Shown piece after piece: positions 1 through 5,934 of a stretch of 6,609 nt of DNA. The stretch is from CAYSLC01 sp964431545. Its GTDB lineage: Bacteria; Desulfobacterota; Desulfobacteria; Desulfobacterales; JAABSP01. A model generated the notes under the pieces. That model was not told where the DNA came from and searched no databases. It saw only the letters and a program-made list of their open reading frames with translations. Numbering within the stretch: position 1 is the stretch's first letter; each line of letters begins with the position of its first letter. The stretch spans positions 1-6,609 of the forward strand of contig CAYSLC010000269.1 of NCBI GenBank assembly GCA_964431545.1, in the 5' to 3' direction. Both the position numbers and the translations under genes were made by a program.

Positions 1-683
1 GTGTCGAGGATGATCCGGCGGGGATCCCTGCCCGGCCCCGCTTCCAGGCGGGTGGTGAGGCTCGGGTCGTCGGCGCGTACCGTGCCGATCCCCACCATGA
101 TCCCGTCCACGGCATGGCGGAGGCGATGGACGAAGGCCCGGGACCGGGGTCCGGTGACCCATTTGGAATCCCCGGTCCGGGTCGCGATCCGGCCGTCCAG
201 GGTGGCCGCGCACTTGGCGATCACCAGGGGGCGGCGGGTCCGCGCATAATGGACGAAGATCTCGTTTAAGGCCATCGCTTCGGTCCCGCACACGCCGGTG
301 ACCACCTCGATCCCCGCCTCCCGGAGGCGGTCGTGGCCGCCGCCGGCCACCTCGGGGTTGGGGTCGGCCATGGCGGTCACCACCCGCCGGATGCCGGCGG
401 CGAGGATCGCGTCGGTGCAGGGCGGAGTCCGGCCGTAATGGTTGCACGGTTCCAGGGTGACATAGAGATCGGCCCCCCATGCCGCCCCGCCGGCATCCTC
501 GATCGCCTCCACCTCGGCATGGGGCTTGCCGGCGGCCCGGTGCCATCCCCGGCCCACGATGTTCCCCTCCCGGACCACCACGGCGCCCACCATGGGGTTG
601 GGCGAGGTCCATCCCCGGCCCTTTTCGGCCAGGGTCAGGGCCTCTTTCATGTACCGGATGTCCCTGTCCGCCGGGCCGCTCAC
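1..683 (-). CDS. ribD: Bifunctional riboflavin biosynthesis protein RibD (partial, 3' end beyond window)
   Basis: RibD carries out two early cytosolic steps of riboflavin synthesis: deamination of the pyrimidine intermediate, then NADPH-dependent reduction of its ribosyl side chain. I translated 227 codons from a GTG start; the frame stays open to the window edge. The N-terminal deaminase domain (about residues 8-145) has TSPNPMVGAVVV at 26-37, the HAE zinc/proton-shuttle motif at 55-57, and PCNHYGRTPPC at 79-89 with zinc ligands C80 and C89. The reductase domain begins near 152 with AKCAATLDGRIA, followed by VGIGTVRADDP at 197-207. Its C-terminal part (about 140 residues in typical RibD) lies outside the window. 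The GTG overlaps the nrdR stop by 4 bases (GTGA), which suggests translational coupling. An ATG 11 codons later is possible but would drop the conserved residues before the YM-x-x-AL segment. The identification is firm. Confidence 0.95.
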   Translation of the reverse strand, partial: MSGPADRDIRYMKEALTLAEKGRGWTSPNPMVGAVVVREGNIVGRGWHRAAGKPHAEVEAIEDAGGAAWGADLYVTLEPCNHYGRTPPCTDAILAAGIRRVVTAMADPNPEVAGGGHDRLREAGIEVVTGVCGTEAMALNEIFVHYARTRRPLVIAKCAATLDGRIATRTGDSKWVTGPRSRAFVHRLRHAVDGIMVGIGTVRADDPSLTTRLEAGPGRDPRRIILD

Positions 684-1153
684 GCCTTCCGACCCCCGTC
701 CCCCCGGTTCAGGAGGCTCTTGAGTTCGTCCACGAAGTCGTTGACGTCCTTGAACTCGCGATAGACCGAGGCGAACCGGACATAGGCCACGTCGTCCAGC
801 TCGTGGAGCCTGGCCATCACCCGTTCCCCGACCCTCGCGGAAGGGATCTCCTTCTCCTCGGCCTCCCGGAGGTCCCGCTCCAGCTCGTCGAGGAAGTCCT
901 CGATGACGTTGACGCTGATCTCCCGTTTCTCGCACGCCCGCTGCAACCCCGCCCGGACCTTCTCCCGGTTGAACCGTTCCCGGCGGCCGTCCTTCTTGAG
1001 GATCATGATGGGGATCTCCTCCACGTGCTCGAAGGTGGTGAACCGGCGGGTGCAGCCGAGGCACTCGCGCCGTCTCCGGATCGCCAGGCCGTCTTTGGTG
1101 AGCCGGGAATCGGTGACCTTGTTGTCGAGTTCTCCGCAGTAGGGGCACTTCAT
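680..1153 (-). CDS. nrdR: Transcriptional repressor NrdR
   Basis: NrdR is a zinc-ribbon/ATP-cone repressor that senses ATP/dATP and shuts down ribonucleotide reductase genes. The 157-residue product has the usual family length. It opens with MKCPYCG. The zinc-ribbon cysteines are C3, C6, C31 and C34, with the basic stretch RRRREC between them and RRFTTFE after them. The ATP-cone domain covers roughly residues 46-136 and includes KKDGRRERFNREK. The ATG is supported by a GGAGGG ribosome binding site at 1160-1165, six bases upstream. The start overlaps the dCMP deaminase stop (ATGA) and the stop overlaps the ribD start, so the gene sits in the middle of the operon. Linkage of nrdR to ribD is common in bacteria. 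No NrdR-box pair was recognised in this window, so its targets are presumably elsewhere. Confidence 0.97.
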   Translation of the reverse strand: MKCPYCGELDNKVTDSRLTKDGLAIRRRRECLGCTRRFTTFEHVEEIPIMILKKDGRRERFNREKVRAGLQRACEKREISVNVIEDFLDELERDLREAEEKEIPSARVGERVMARLHELDDVAYVRFASVYREFKDVNDFVDELKSLLNRGDGGRKA

Positions 1154-1629
1154 GGGATACCCTCCGGCGATGGCTGGGAAATGTGGTGGATGTCGACCCC
1201 GCCCTCGGTGAGCATCTCCAGGGACATGGCGTCGGCGTATCCCGACTCGTACCAGATGGCGGAGATGCCGGCGTTGACGATCATCTTGGCGCAGATGGCG
1301 CAGGGCAGGTTGGTGCAGAAGAGGACGCCGTTTCGGATGGAGACCCCGTGGTAGGCGGCCTGGATGATGGCGTTCTGCTCCGCGTGGATCCCCCGGCACA
1401 GCTCGTGGCGCTCCCCGGAGGGGACCCCCATGGACTCCCGGAGGCACCCGGCTTCCCGGCAGTGGCGGATCCCGCTGGGGGCCCCGTTGTAGCCGGTGGA
1501 GAGGATCCGGCGGTCCTTGACGATCACCGCCCCCACGGCCCGCCGCAGGCAGGTGGACCGCTTGGCCACCAGCCGGGTGATGTCCATGAAGTAGGCATCC
1601 CAGGGGGGGCGGTCGGCGTTGGCGTCCAT
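1150..1629 (-). CDS. comEB: dCMP deaminase, ComEB type
   Basis: This zinc enzyme probably deaminates dCMP to dUMP, the thymidylate synthase substrate. The 159-residue product is a single cytidine/deoxycytidylate deaminase domain. WDAYFM at 10-15 and RSTCLRRAVGA at 24-34 are characteristic of the ComEB/dCMP deaminase group. TGYNGAP lies at 45-51. The catalytic HAE motif is at 82-84 (HAEQNAI), and PCAICAK at 109-115 supplies zinc ligands C110 and C113. Extra cysteines at 57, 62 and 78 lie in the insertion that carries a second zinc site in some relatives; that role is inferred here. I kept the ATG at 1627-1629 because later starts would remove the conserved WDxYF segment, although no good Shine-Dalgarno sequence precedes it. 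It lies 26 bases after glyA and overlaps nrdR by 4. GlyA, which makes methylene-THF, and this enzyme both feed thymidylate synthesis. A generic nucleoside deaminase is the alternative but less likely. Confidence 0.9.
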   Translation of the reverse strand: MDANADRPPWDAYFMDITRLVAKRSTCLRRAVGAVIVKDRRILSTGYNGAPSGIRHCREAGCLRESMGVPSGERHELCRGIHAEQNAIIQAAYHGVSIRNGVLFCTNLPCAICAKMIVNAGISAIWYESGYADAMSLEMLTEGGVDIHHISQPSPEGIP

Positions 1630-1655
1630 CCGAATGGGGCTCGGGGCGGTCGGGT

Positions 1656-2906
1656 TTATCCCATCTCGGGATAGATGGGAAAGGCCTTGCAGAGTTCCAG
1701 GACCCGGTGGCGGGCGCCGTTGATGGCGGTTTCCGCCTCCGGGGTCCGCAGCACGTCTGCGATGATGCCGGCGATGGCCCGCATCTCGGCGGGCCCCATG
1801 CCCCGGCTGGTGACGGCGGGGGTCCCCACCCGAAAGCCGGTGGTGACCATGGGGCTCCGGGTCTCGTTGGGGATGGCGTTCTTGTTGACCGTGAGGCCGG
1901 CCCGGCCCAGGACCTCCTGGGCGTCTTTTCCGGTGATCCCCATCCGGGTCAGGTCCACCAGCATCATGTGGTTGTCGGTGCCGCCGGAGACGAGATCGAT
2001 TCCCCGCTCCTGGAGGGCGTCGGCCATGACCCTAGCGTTTTCCACGGTCCTTTTCTGGTAGGTCCGGAAGGCCTCGGTGTTGGCCTGTTTGAAGGCGACC
2101 GCCTTGGCGGCGATCACGTGCATCAGGGGGCCGCCCTGGATCCCCGGAAAGATCTGGCTGTTGAGCCTCTTGCAGTAGTCGGTTCTGGCCAGGATCAGGC
2201 CGCCCCGGGGGCCACGGAGGGTTTTGTGGGTGGTGGAGGTGACCACGTCGGCGAAGGGGATGGGGGTGGGGTGGACCCCGGCCGCCACCAGTCCGGCGAT
2301 GTGGGCCATGTCCACCATCAGGTAGGCCCCCACCGATTCGGCGATCTGGGAGAACGCCGAAAAGTCGATGATCCGGGGGTAGGCGCTGGCCCCGGCGACG
2401 ATCATCCGGGGACGGTGTTTCTTGGCCAGCCGTTCCACCGTTTCGTAGTCGATGATGCCGGTCTCCGGGTTGAGGCCGTAGTGGACGAAGTTGAACAGGC
2501 GCCCGGAGAAGCTGGCCGGGCTGCCGTGGGTCAGGTGGCCGCCGTGGGAGAGGTCCATCCCCAGGACCGTGTCCTCCGGGTCGAGGAGGGCGAAGTAGAC
2601 GGCCATGTTGGCCTGGGAGCCCGAGTGGGGCTGGACGTTGGCGTAGGCGGCGGTGAACAGGGCCTTGGCCCGGTCGATGGCGAGTTTCTCGGCCACGTCC
2701 ACGTGCTCGCAGCCGCCGTAGAACCGCTTGTCCGGATACCCTTCGGCGTACTTGTTGGTGAGAACGCACCCCTGAACCGCCATCACGGCGGGGCTGGCGA
2801 TGTTTTCGGAGGCGATCAGCTCCAGCGTGTTCCGCTGGCGCTCCAGTTCCCGGGCGATCACCTTGGCGATCTCGGGATCGATGGTGTGTACGAGGTTCAG
2901 ATCCAA
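1656..2906 (-). CDS. glyA: Serine hydroxymethyltransferase (GlyA)
   Basis: GlyA is a cytosolic PLP enzyme that interconverts serine + THF and glycine + methylene-THF, the main one-carbon source. From a TTG start the product is 416 residues, matching the usual length. Family signatures are LIASEN at 30-35, LTNKYAEGYP at 49-58, RFYGGCE at 61-67, VQPHSGSQAN at 91-100, SHGGHLTHG at 120-128, VDMAHIAGL at 198-206 and TTHKTLRGPRGG at 225-236. K228 is the predicted PLP-binding lysine, aligned with E. coli K229 by the HK-T motif. The open frame extends far upstream without an ATG, but those codons overlap rpiB. TTG at 2904-2906, 14 bases after the rpiB stop and preceded by AAGGGAAG, gives the right N-terminus; this is the best inference, not proven. 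The strand opposite contains long spurious open frames caused by high GC. The identification is certain. Confidence 0.97.
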   Translation of the reverse strand: MDLNLVHTIDPEIAKVIARELERQRNTLELIASENIASPAVMAVQGCVLTNKYAEGYPDKRFYGGCEHVDVAEKLAIDRAKALFTAAYANVQPHSGSQANMAVYFALLDPEDTVLGMDLSHGGHLTHGSPASFSGRLFNFVHYGLNPETGIIDYETVERLAKKHRPRMIVAGASAYPRIIDFSAFSQIAESVGAYLMVDMAHIAGLVAAGVHPTPIPFADVVTSTTHKTLRGPRGGLILARTDYCKRLNSQIFPGIQGGPLMHVIAAKAVAFKQANTEAFRTYQKRTVENARVMADALQERGIDLVSGGTDNHMMLVDLTRMGITGKDAQEVLGRAGLTVNKNAIPNETRSPMVTTGFRVGTPAVTSRGMGPAEMRAIAGIIADVLRTPEAETAINGARHRVLELCKAFPIYPEMG

Positions 2907-2920
2907 CCTTATCTTCCCTT

Positions 2921-3373
2921 CTATCTTCCCAATGGCTCCATGGTGGCGATGCGCTCCCGGTGCCGCCCCCCCTCGAAGGGCGTGTCGAGCCAGGCGTCGA
3001 CGATCGAAAGGGCGAGCGCGTCCCCGATGACCCTTGCGCCCAGCACCAGGATGTTGGCGTCGTTGTGGCTCCGGGACATGATGGCGGAGAAGAGGTCGTT
3101 GCACAGGGCCGCCCGGACCCGGGAGAACTTGTTGGCGGTCATGGCCATGCCCAGTCCGGTGCCGCACAGGAGGATCCCCCGGTCCCGCTCCCCCCGGGAA
3201 ACCGCTTCGGCCACCTTGATGCCGTAGGTCACGTAGTTGACCGATGATTCGCTGTGGGTCCCCGCGTCCTCCACCTCCAGCCCCCGGTCCTTGAGATGGG
3301 CTTTGATCCGCTCCTTGAGGGCCAGGGCCGCGTGATCGCATCCGATGATGAGGGGGGTTCTGTTTTCGTCCAT
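2921..3373 (-). CDS. rpiB: Ribose-5-phosphate isomerase B (RpiB/LacAB family)
   Basis: RpiB interconverts ribose 5-phosphate and ribulose 5-phosphate in the non-oxidative pentose phosphate pathway; some family members act on other sugar phosphates. The 150-residue product is of normal length. It has GCDHAAL at 11-17, the phosphate/catalytic loop LLCGTGLGMAMTANK at 68-82 with predicted catalytic C70, SRSHNDANILVLGAR at 100-114, and DAWLDTPFEGGRH near the C-terminus. The ATG at 3371-3373 is preceded by AGGAAGG and places GCDH near the N-terminus as in relatives; an upstream ATG (3407-3409) would add 12 unconserved residues. It heads the operon and is followed 14 bases later by glyA. The usual DYPD-like segment before the active-site strand reads NYVTY at 46-50, a departure from the commonest pattern. 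C70 and the DH pair at 13-14 are intact, so activity is expected. Confidence 0.95.
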   Translation of the reverse strand: MDENRTPLIIGCDHAALALKERIKAHLKDRGLEVEDAGTHSESSVNYVTYGIKVAEAVSRGERDRGILLCGTGLGMAMTANKFSRVRAALCNDLFSAIMSRSHNDANILVLGARVIGDALALSIVDAWLDTPFEGGRHRERIATMEPLGR

Positions 3374-3415
3374 GTCCTTCCTATCCCGCTTACGGTTGAG
3401 CCAGACCAATGCCTG

Positions 3416-3437
3416 AAAAAGGGTACATTCATACCCT
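3416..3437 (-). terminator. Rho-independent terminator after the RpiR-family gene
   Basis: Read on the minus strand, AGGGTA and TACCCT form a perfect 6-bp stem around a TGAATG loop, followed at once by a T-run (TTTT after the stem). It lies 51 bases downstream of the regulator stop and 43 bases before the rpiB start, so it would end regulator transcription and isolate the rpiB operon. The stem is short, so termination may be partial. Confidence 0.65.
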
Positions 3438-3456
3438 CATCCGGATCAAATCGCAA
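3428..3456 (-). promoter_or_regulatory. Candidate sigma70 promoter for rpiB operon
   Basis: On the minus strand TTGCGA (3451-3456) and TATGAA (3428-3433) are separated by exactly 17 bases, each matching the consensus at four of six positions. Initiation would fall near 3421, inside the terminator hairpin, giving a leader of about 48 bases. The -10 element forms part of the hairpin's 5' arm and loop, so an rpiB transcript would not contain the complete hairpin. The match is moderate; another promoter is possible. Confidence 0.35.
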
Positions 3457-3478
3457 TGGAAAAGATGGCCGGAGCCTC

Positions 3479-3499
3479 AAAAAGCCCTCAGGAGGGGGC
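3479..3499 (-). terminator. Weak hairpin plus T5 at the regulator stop codon
   Basis: On the minus strand CCCT-CCTG-AGGG, or alternatively GCCC paired with GGGC, spans the TGA stop and is followed by C and five Ts. The stem is only four pairs with competing foldings, so this is at most an accessory terminator to the better one at 3416-3437. Confidence 0.25.
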
Positions 3500-4411
3500 G
3501 TCTTCCCCGTCGGGCCGCCGGTGGAGATTAAAAAGGATGTCGTTCTCCCGGTAGGACTGCTCCAGCCGCTCCTGGTGGGCCTTCACGGAGGCGCCGCCCC
3601 GGCGGGCCAGCTCCAGGGTCAGGTGGTTGATGAGGCAGGAGAGGGTGGTGGGGTTGCCGAGTACCGGGATGTGCTTGGAGGGAGCGATCAGGTTGAGGTG
3701 GGAGAACCCGAGCAGGGGGCACAGGGCGCTGTCGGTGATGAGCATGAGCCGCAGCCCCAGCCGGCGGACGTTCCGGGCCACCCGGACCAACTCGTTGGGG
3801 TACCGGGAGACGGTCAGGATCACCACCAGCGCGTCGGCGGGGATGGCCGTCAGCCGGTCGAGGATGGTGCTGTCGCTCCCCTTCAGGATATGGACGTCGG
3901 GCCGGACCTTCATCAGGGACCAGCCCATGTAATAGGCCAGGATGTAGGAGAGGCGGGAGCCGATCACGTGGACCGATGGGCTCGTCCCGAGGAGCGCCAC
4001 CGCCTCCTCCACCGTCGCCATGTCCACGGCGTCGAAGAGCTGCCGGAGGTTGTCGATCTCCCTTGCGATCATGTCCCGGAACGCCTCGCCCCCCGGCCCC
4101 TTGGCGTCGGAGAGCCCCACCCGGTCCAGGAGGGTCAGCTCCGTGTCCACGGAGTCCCGGAGGGCTTGCAGAAACTCGCCGTATCCGGCGTACCCGATCT
4201 GGCCCACGAACCGGACCACCGTCGCCTCGCTCACCCCACAGGCGGCGGCCAGCTCCTTGGTGGTCATGAAGACCGCCTTTCGGGGGGCCTGCAGGATGAA
4301 GTCGGCCAGGATCCGGCCCTTGGGGGTCAGCTCCGCCAGGCATCGGGTGATCCGGTCGTGGACCTGTTCTGGGATGGGGCCCGCGGGTGAAGCGAAGTTC
4401 GATTCTTCCAT
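3488..4411 (-). CDS. RpiR-family transcriptional regulator (HTH + SIS domain)
   Basis: The 307-residue product has the two-domain RpiR/MurR architecture. An N-terminal HTH_6 domain covers about residues 15-90, with the helix-turn-helix near TKELAAACGVSEATVVRF (51-68). A SIS sugar-phosphate-isomerase-fold ligand domain runs from about 132 to 270 and starts around HVIGSRLSYILAYY. Such proteins are DNA-binding regulators whose SIS domain usually senses a phosphosugar; some control non-sugar catabolism. I chose the ATG at 4409-4411 because GGAAAGG at 4417-4423 lies five bases upstream; an in-frame ATG at 4427-4429 has a poorer site and would add six residues. The gene is transcribed away from the methyltransferase/transporter genes, the usual layout for a local regulator, and also lies upstream of rpiB on the same strand. 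A terminator separates it from rpiB. The family is clear; ligand and targets are unknown. Confidence 0.9.
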   Translation of the reverse strand: MEESNFASPAGPIPEQVHDRITRCLAELTPKGRILADFILQAPRKAVFMTTKELAAACGVSEATVVRFVGQIGYAGYGEFLQALRDSVDTELTLLDRVGLSDAKGPGGEAFRDMIAREIDNLRQLFDAVDMATVEEAVALLGTSPSVHVIGSRLSYILAYYMGWSLMKVRPDVHILKGSDSTILDRLTAIPADALVVILTVSRYPNELVRVARNVRRLGLRLMLITDSALCPLLGFSHLNLIAPSKHIPVLGNPTTLSCLINHLTLELARRGGASVKAHQERLEQSYRENDILFNLHRRPDGEDAPS

Positions 4412-4480
4412 TGGTGCCTTTCCTTTCATCGATCGTGTCTCGGCCCGAAGCGTAATCCTTGCCGCCGTCCCTATGAAATC

Positions 4481-4509
4481 AGCATAGTATACTTTCGATG
4501 CCGGTTCAA
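4481..4509 (-). promoter_or_regulatory. Candidate sigma70 promoter for the RpiR-family gene
   Basis: On the minus strand TTGAAC (4504-4509) and TATGCT (4481-4486) are 17 bases apart, each with four of six consensus matches, in the AT-richer intergenic region. Transcription would start near 4474, leaving a leader of about 63 bases before the chosen ATG. A better -10 hexamer, TATACT, overlaps it but has no -35 at a suitable distance. Confidence 0.4.
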
Positions 4510-4525
4510 TCCCCCTTTTGGATCA

Positions 4526-4556
4526 TTGAAAGATTGATCGTCATTCAATTTATTAT
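4526..4556 (+). promoter_or_regulatory. Candidate promoter for the methyltransferase gene
   Basis: TTGAAA (4526-4531) and TATTAT (4551-4556) each match the sigma70 consensus at five of six positions, but the 19-base spacer is long. Initiation would be near 4563, giving a leader of about 154 bases. A perfect TTGACA at 4556-4561 is a rival -35, but the hexamers 16-18 bases downstream (for example AAAGTA) are poor -10 elements unless an activator helps. Confidence 0.4.
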
Positions 4557-4568
4557 TGACATAAATCA

Positions 4569-4591
4569 TTTCATGTGAAAAGTAAGTTTCA
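4569..4591 (+). promoter_or_regulatory. Candidate operator: three alternating TTTCA/TGAAA half-sites
   Basis: TTTCA (4569-4573), TGAAA (4576-4580) and TTTCA (4587-4591) alternate, giving a compact inverted repeat with a 2-base centre and a 16-base inverted repeat with a 6-base centre. They sit just downstream of the candidate start of methyltransferase transcription, where a bound repressor would block it. Further TGAAA copies lie at 4527-4531, in the methyltransferase -35, and at 4474-4478, at the predicted regulator start site. Binding by the adjacent RpiR-family protein is inferred. Confidence 0.4.
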
Positions 4592-4661
4592 GTTTGCCGG
4601 CGATTCCGGCCTTCGAGGACGGGATACCGCCGCCGCATTCGAGGCAACGACGCCGTTTATT

Positions 4662-4683
4662 CCTTCGGCAATATGCCGAAAGG
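4662..4683 (+). promoter_or_regulatory. Leader hairpin upstream of the methyltransferase ribosome binding site
   Basis: TTCGGCA (4664-4670) and TGCCGAA (4674-4680) are perfect 7-base arms around ATA, extendable by CC/GG across a one-base bulge. It ends 19 bases before the AAGGAG site. No T-run follows on either strand, so it is not a standard terminator. It may affect mRNA stability or translation. A smaller GCCGG/CCGGC inverted repeat lies upstream at 4596-4610. Confidence 0.4.
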
Positions 4684-4702
4684 GTATCGGAACACTGAAA
4701 AA

Positions 4703-4719
4703 AAGGAGAGAGACCGGTG
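4703..4719 (+). promoter_or_regulatory. Ribosome binding site deciding the GTG start of the methyltransferase
   Basis: AAGGAG at 4703-4708 in a purine-rich stretch stands eight bases before GTG (4717-4719). No better placed ATG exists in this frame upstream, and the protein from GTG matches the MttB-family N-terminus, so this fixes the start. Confidence 0.75.
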
Positions 4720-5934
4720 AATCAGGAACAAGTTGACCAATCCACGGCCCTGCTGGGCAAGCCCACGGTGGAGATGCTCATGCAGGTCCACGAGGACGCC
4801 CTCTGGATGCTGGAGAACCTCGGCGTGGGGTGCCGGCAGCCGGAGATTCTGAAGGCCTTTTCCGGTCCCGAGGCCGAGGGACTGGCGGTGATCTACGAAA
4901 ACCGAATCTACCCGACCGCGGACCTGGTCCAGAAATGCCTCGGGACCGTTCCGGGGGTGCGCGACTTCTTCGTGCCCAGAAACAGCTTTTTCATCGGCGG
5001 GACCGCCCCATACGTCTACGACGACCAGGCCGGACAGGGCGGGGTGATGCCCACCCCGGAGCACGTGGCCCGGATCGCGAAAAAGGCCCAGAAGAGCGAC
5101 CTGGTGGCCGGCATGGGCCGGGGGCTGAAGCTCAAGGACGAGGTGGTCCAGATGAACCTCATGGCGGAGAACTGCGACAAGCCCCTCTACTTCGCCGTGA
5201 CCAACGACGCGGCCCTGGCCCGGGCCAAGGAGATCTACGCGGGCGGACGGAAGAACATCATGATCGTCTTCTGCCTCACCCGGCCGCCCCTGGAGGTCAA
5301 CGAGAACTTCTCGGAGCACTTTTTCAAGGTGGTCCAGGCCGGCCTGCCCGTCTTCATCTCCGCCATGCCCCTGGCCGGGATCAGCGCCCCCTTCTGCTAC
5401 AGCGGGGTCCTGGCCATGACCCACGCGGAGGTGCTCTTCGGCCTCTGCGCGGCCCAGCTCATCAACCCGGGGGCCATCTGTATCCACGCCGGGTTCCCCA
5501 CCATCGCCGACCCCCGGATCGAGTACAACCCCAACTACGGCCTCATCAGCCACAATCTGTTGAACATCCTCATGTCCCACCTCAACCTGATGCTCGATTT
5601 GCCCACCTGCCAGAGCGGCGGCACCACCCACGAGGAGCACGTCACGGAGCGGGCCCTCTTCGACGCCCGGGTGGGCCAGTCCCTGTGCAAGAAGTACGGC
5701 TTCCACATGATCCGCCACCCCTTCGCCTTCCTGCGGTACCTCATCGATTTCTCCTTCGACAAGCTCGACCGGGCCATCGAGATCGCCGGCGAGGTGACGG
5801 CCGAAGACGCCCCCGAGGTGGTCATGCCGACCTACGACGAACGGGGCATGGAGTCGATCCGCCGCACCGGCCTGGGGATGTACATGGATGACCCCCTGAC
5901 CACGGCCAATCTGGGGAAGGTGTTCGTCTATTAG
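4717..5934 (+). CDS. MttB-superfamily (trimethylamine methyltransferase-like) protein, short, non-pyrrolysine
   Basis: The 405-residue product resembles the MttB family of corrinoid-dependent methyltransferases, which move a methyl group from tertiary or quaternary amines to a cognate corrinoid protein. Family features are the N-terminal HEDALWMLENLGV (25-37), the ENRIYP segment (61-66), IGGTAP (93-98), TRPPLEVNENFSEHFF (188-203), the stretch from PLAGISAPF to HAEVL (218-240), AQLINPGA (246-253), SGGTTHEEH (300-308) and TGLGMYMDDPLTTANL near the end. No in-frame TAG occurs internally, so pyrrolysine is not used, as in MtgB, MtpB and MtcB relatives. It is roughly 70-90 residues shorter than typical 470-500-residue members; much of the difference is a missing C-terminal tail. 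The GTG start has AAGGAG at 4703-4708, eight bases upstream. An ABC permease follows after 205 bases. No corrinoid protein gene is visible. The family is confident; glycine betaine or a similar amine as substrate is only inferred. Confidence 0.85.
   Translation: MNQEQVDQSTALLGKPTVEMLMQVHEDALWMLENLGVGCRQPEILKAFSGPEAEGLAVIYENRIYPTADLVQKCLGTVPGVRDFFVPRNSFFIGGTAPYVYDDQAGQGGVMPTPEHVARIAKKAQKSDLVAGMGRGLKLKDEVVQMNLMAENCDKPLYFAVTNDAALARAKEIYAGGRKNIMIVFCLTRPPLEVNENFSEHFFKVVQAGLPVFISAMPLAGISAPFCYSGVLAMTHAEVLFGLCAAQLINPGAICIHAGFPTIADPRIEYNPNYGLISHNLLNILMSHLNLMLDLPTCQSGGTTHEEHVTERALFDARVGQSLCKKYGFHMIRHPFAFLRYLIDFSFDKLDRAIEIAGEVTAEDAPEVVMPTYDERGMESIRRTGLGMYMDDPLTTANLGKVFVY

Larger units (their letters stand above)
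4412..4716. other. Divergent intergenic region (305 bases), no gene seen
   Basis: This stretch between the regulator and methyltransferase starts has no convincing coding frame. Its central part (about 4480-4590) is much more AT-rich than the surrounding genes. It carries the promoter candidates for both directions, the TGAAA/TTTCA half-sites, a series of ATTGAA-like hexamers (TTCAAT at 4505, ATTGAA at 4525, ATTGAT at 4533, TTCAAT at 4544, ATTGAC at 4555), and the leader hairpins near the methyltransferase start. No known riboswitch, including a cobalamin one, was recognised. Confidence 0.7.

Noticed and set aside
1707..3227. Long plus-strand open frame (506 codons) opposite glyA and rpiB
   Set aside because: The translation is low-complexity, rich in G, D, V and H, with no family resemblance. 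It is the high-GC shadow of clearly identified minus-strand genes.
3254..4390. Plus-strand open frame (378 codons) opposite the RpiR-family gene
   Set aside because: Same GC-driven shadow pattern; the minus strand has recognisable HTH and SIS domains.
4430..4716. Cobalamin riboswitch before the methyltransferase
   Set aside because: I could not find the B12-box core or the required multi-helix layout; only simple hairpins are present.
4657..5718. Minus-strand open frame (353 codons) opposite the methyltransferase
   Set aside because: Composition is repetitive and unlike a folded protein; the plus strand encodes a clear MttB-family protein with a good ribosome binding site.
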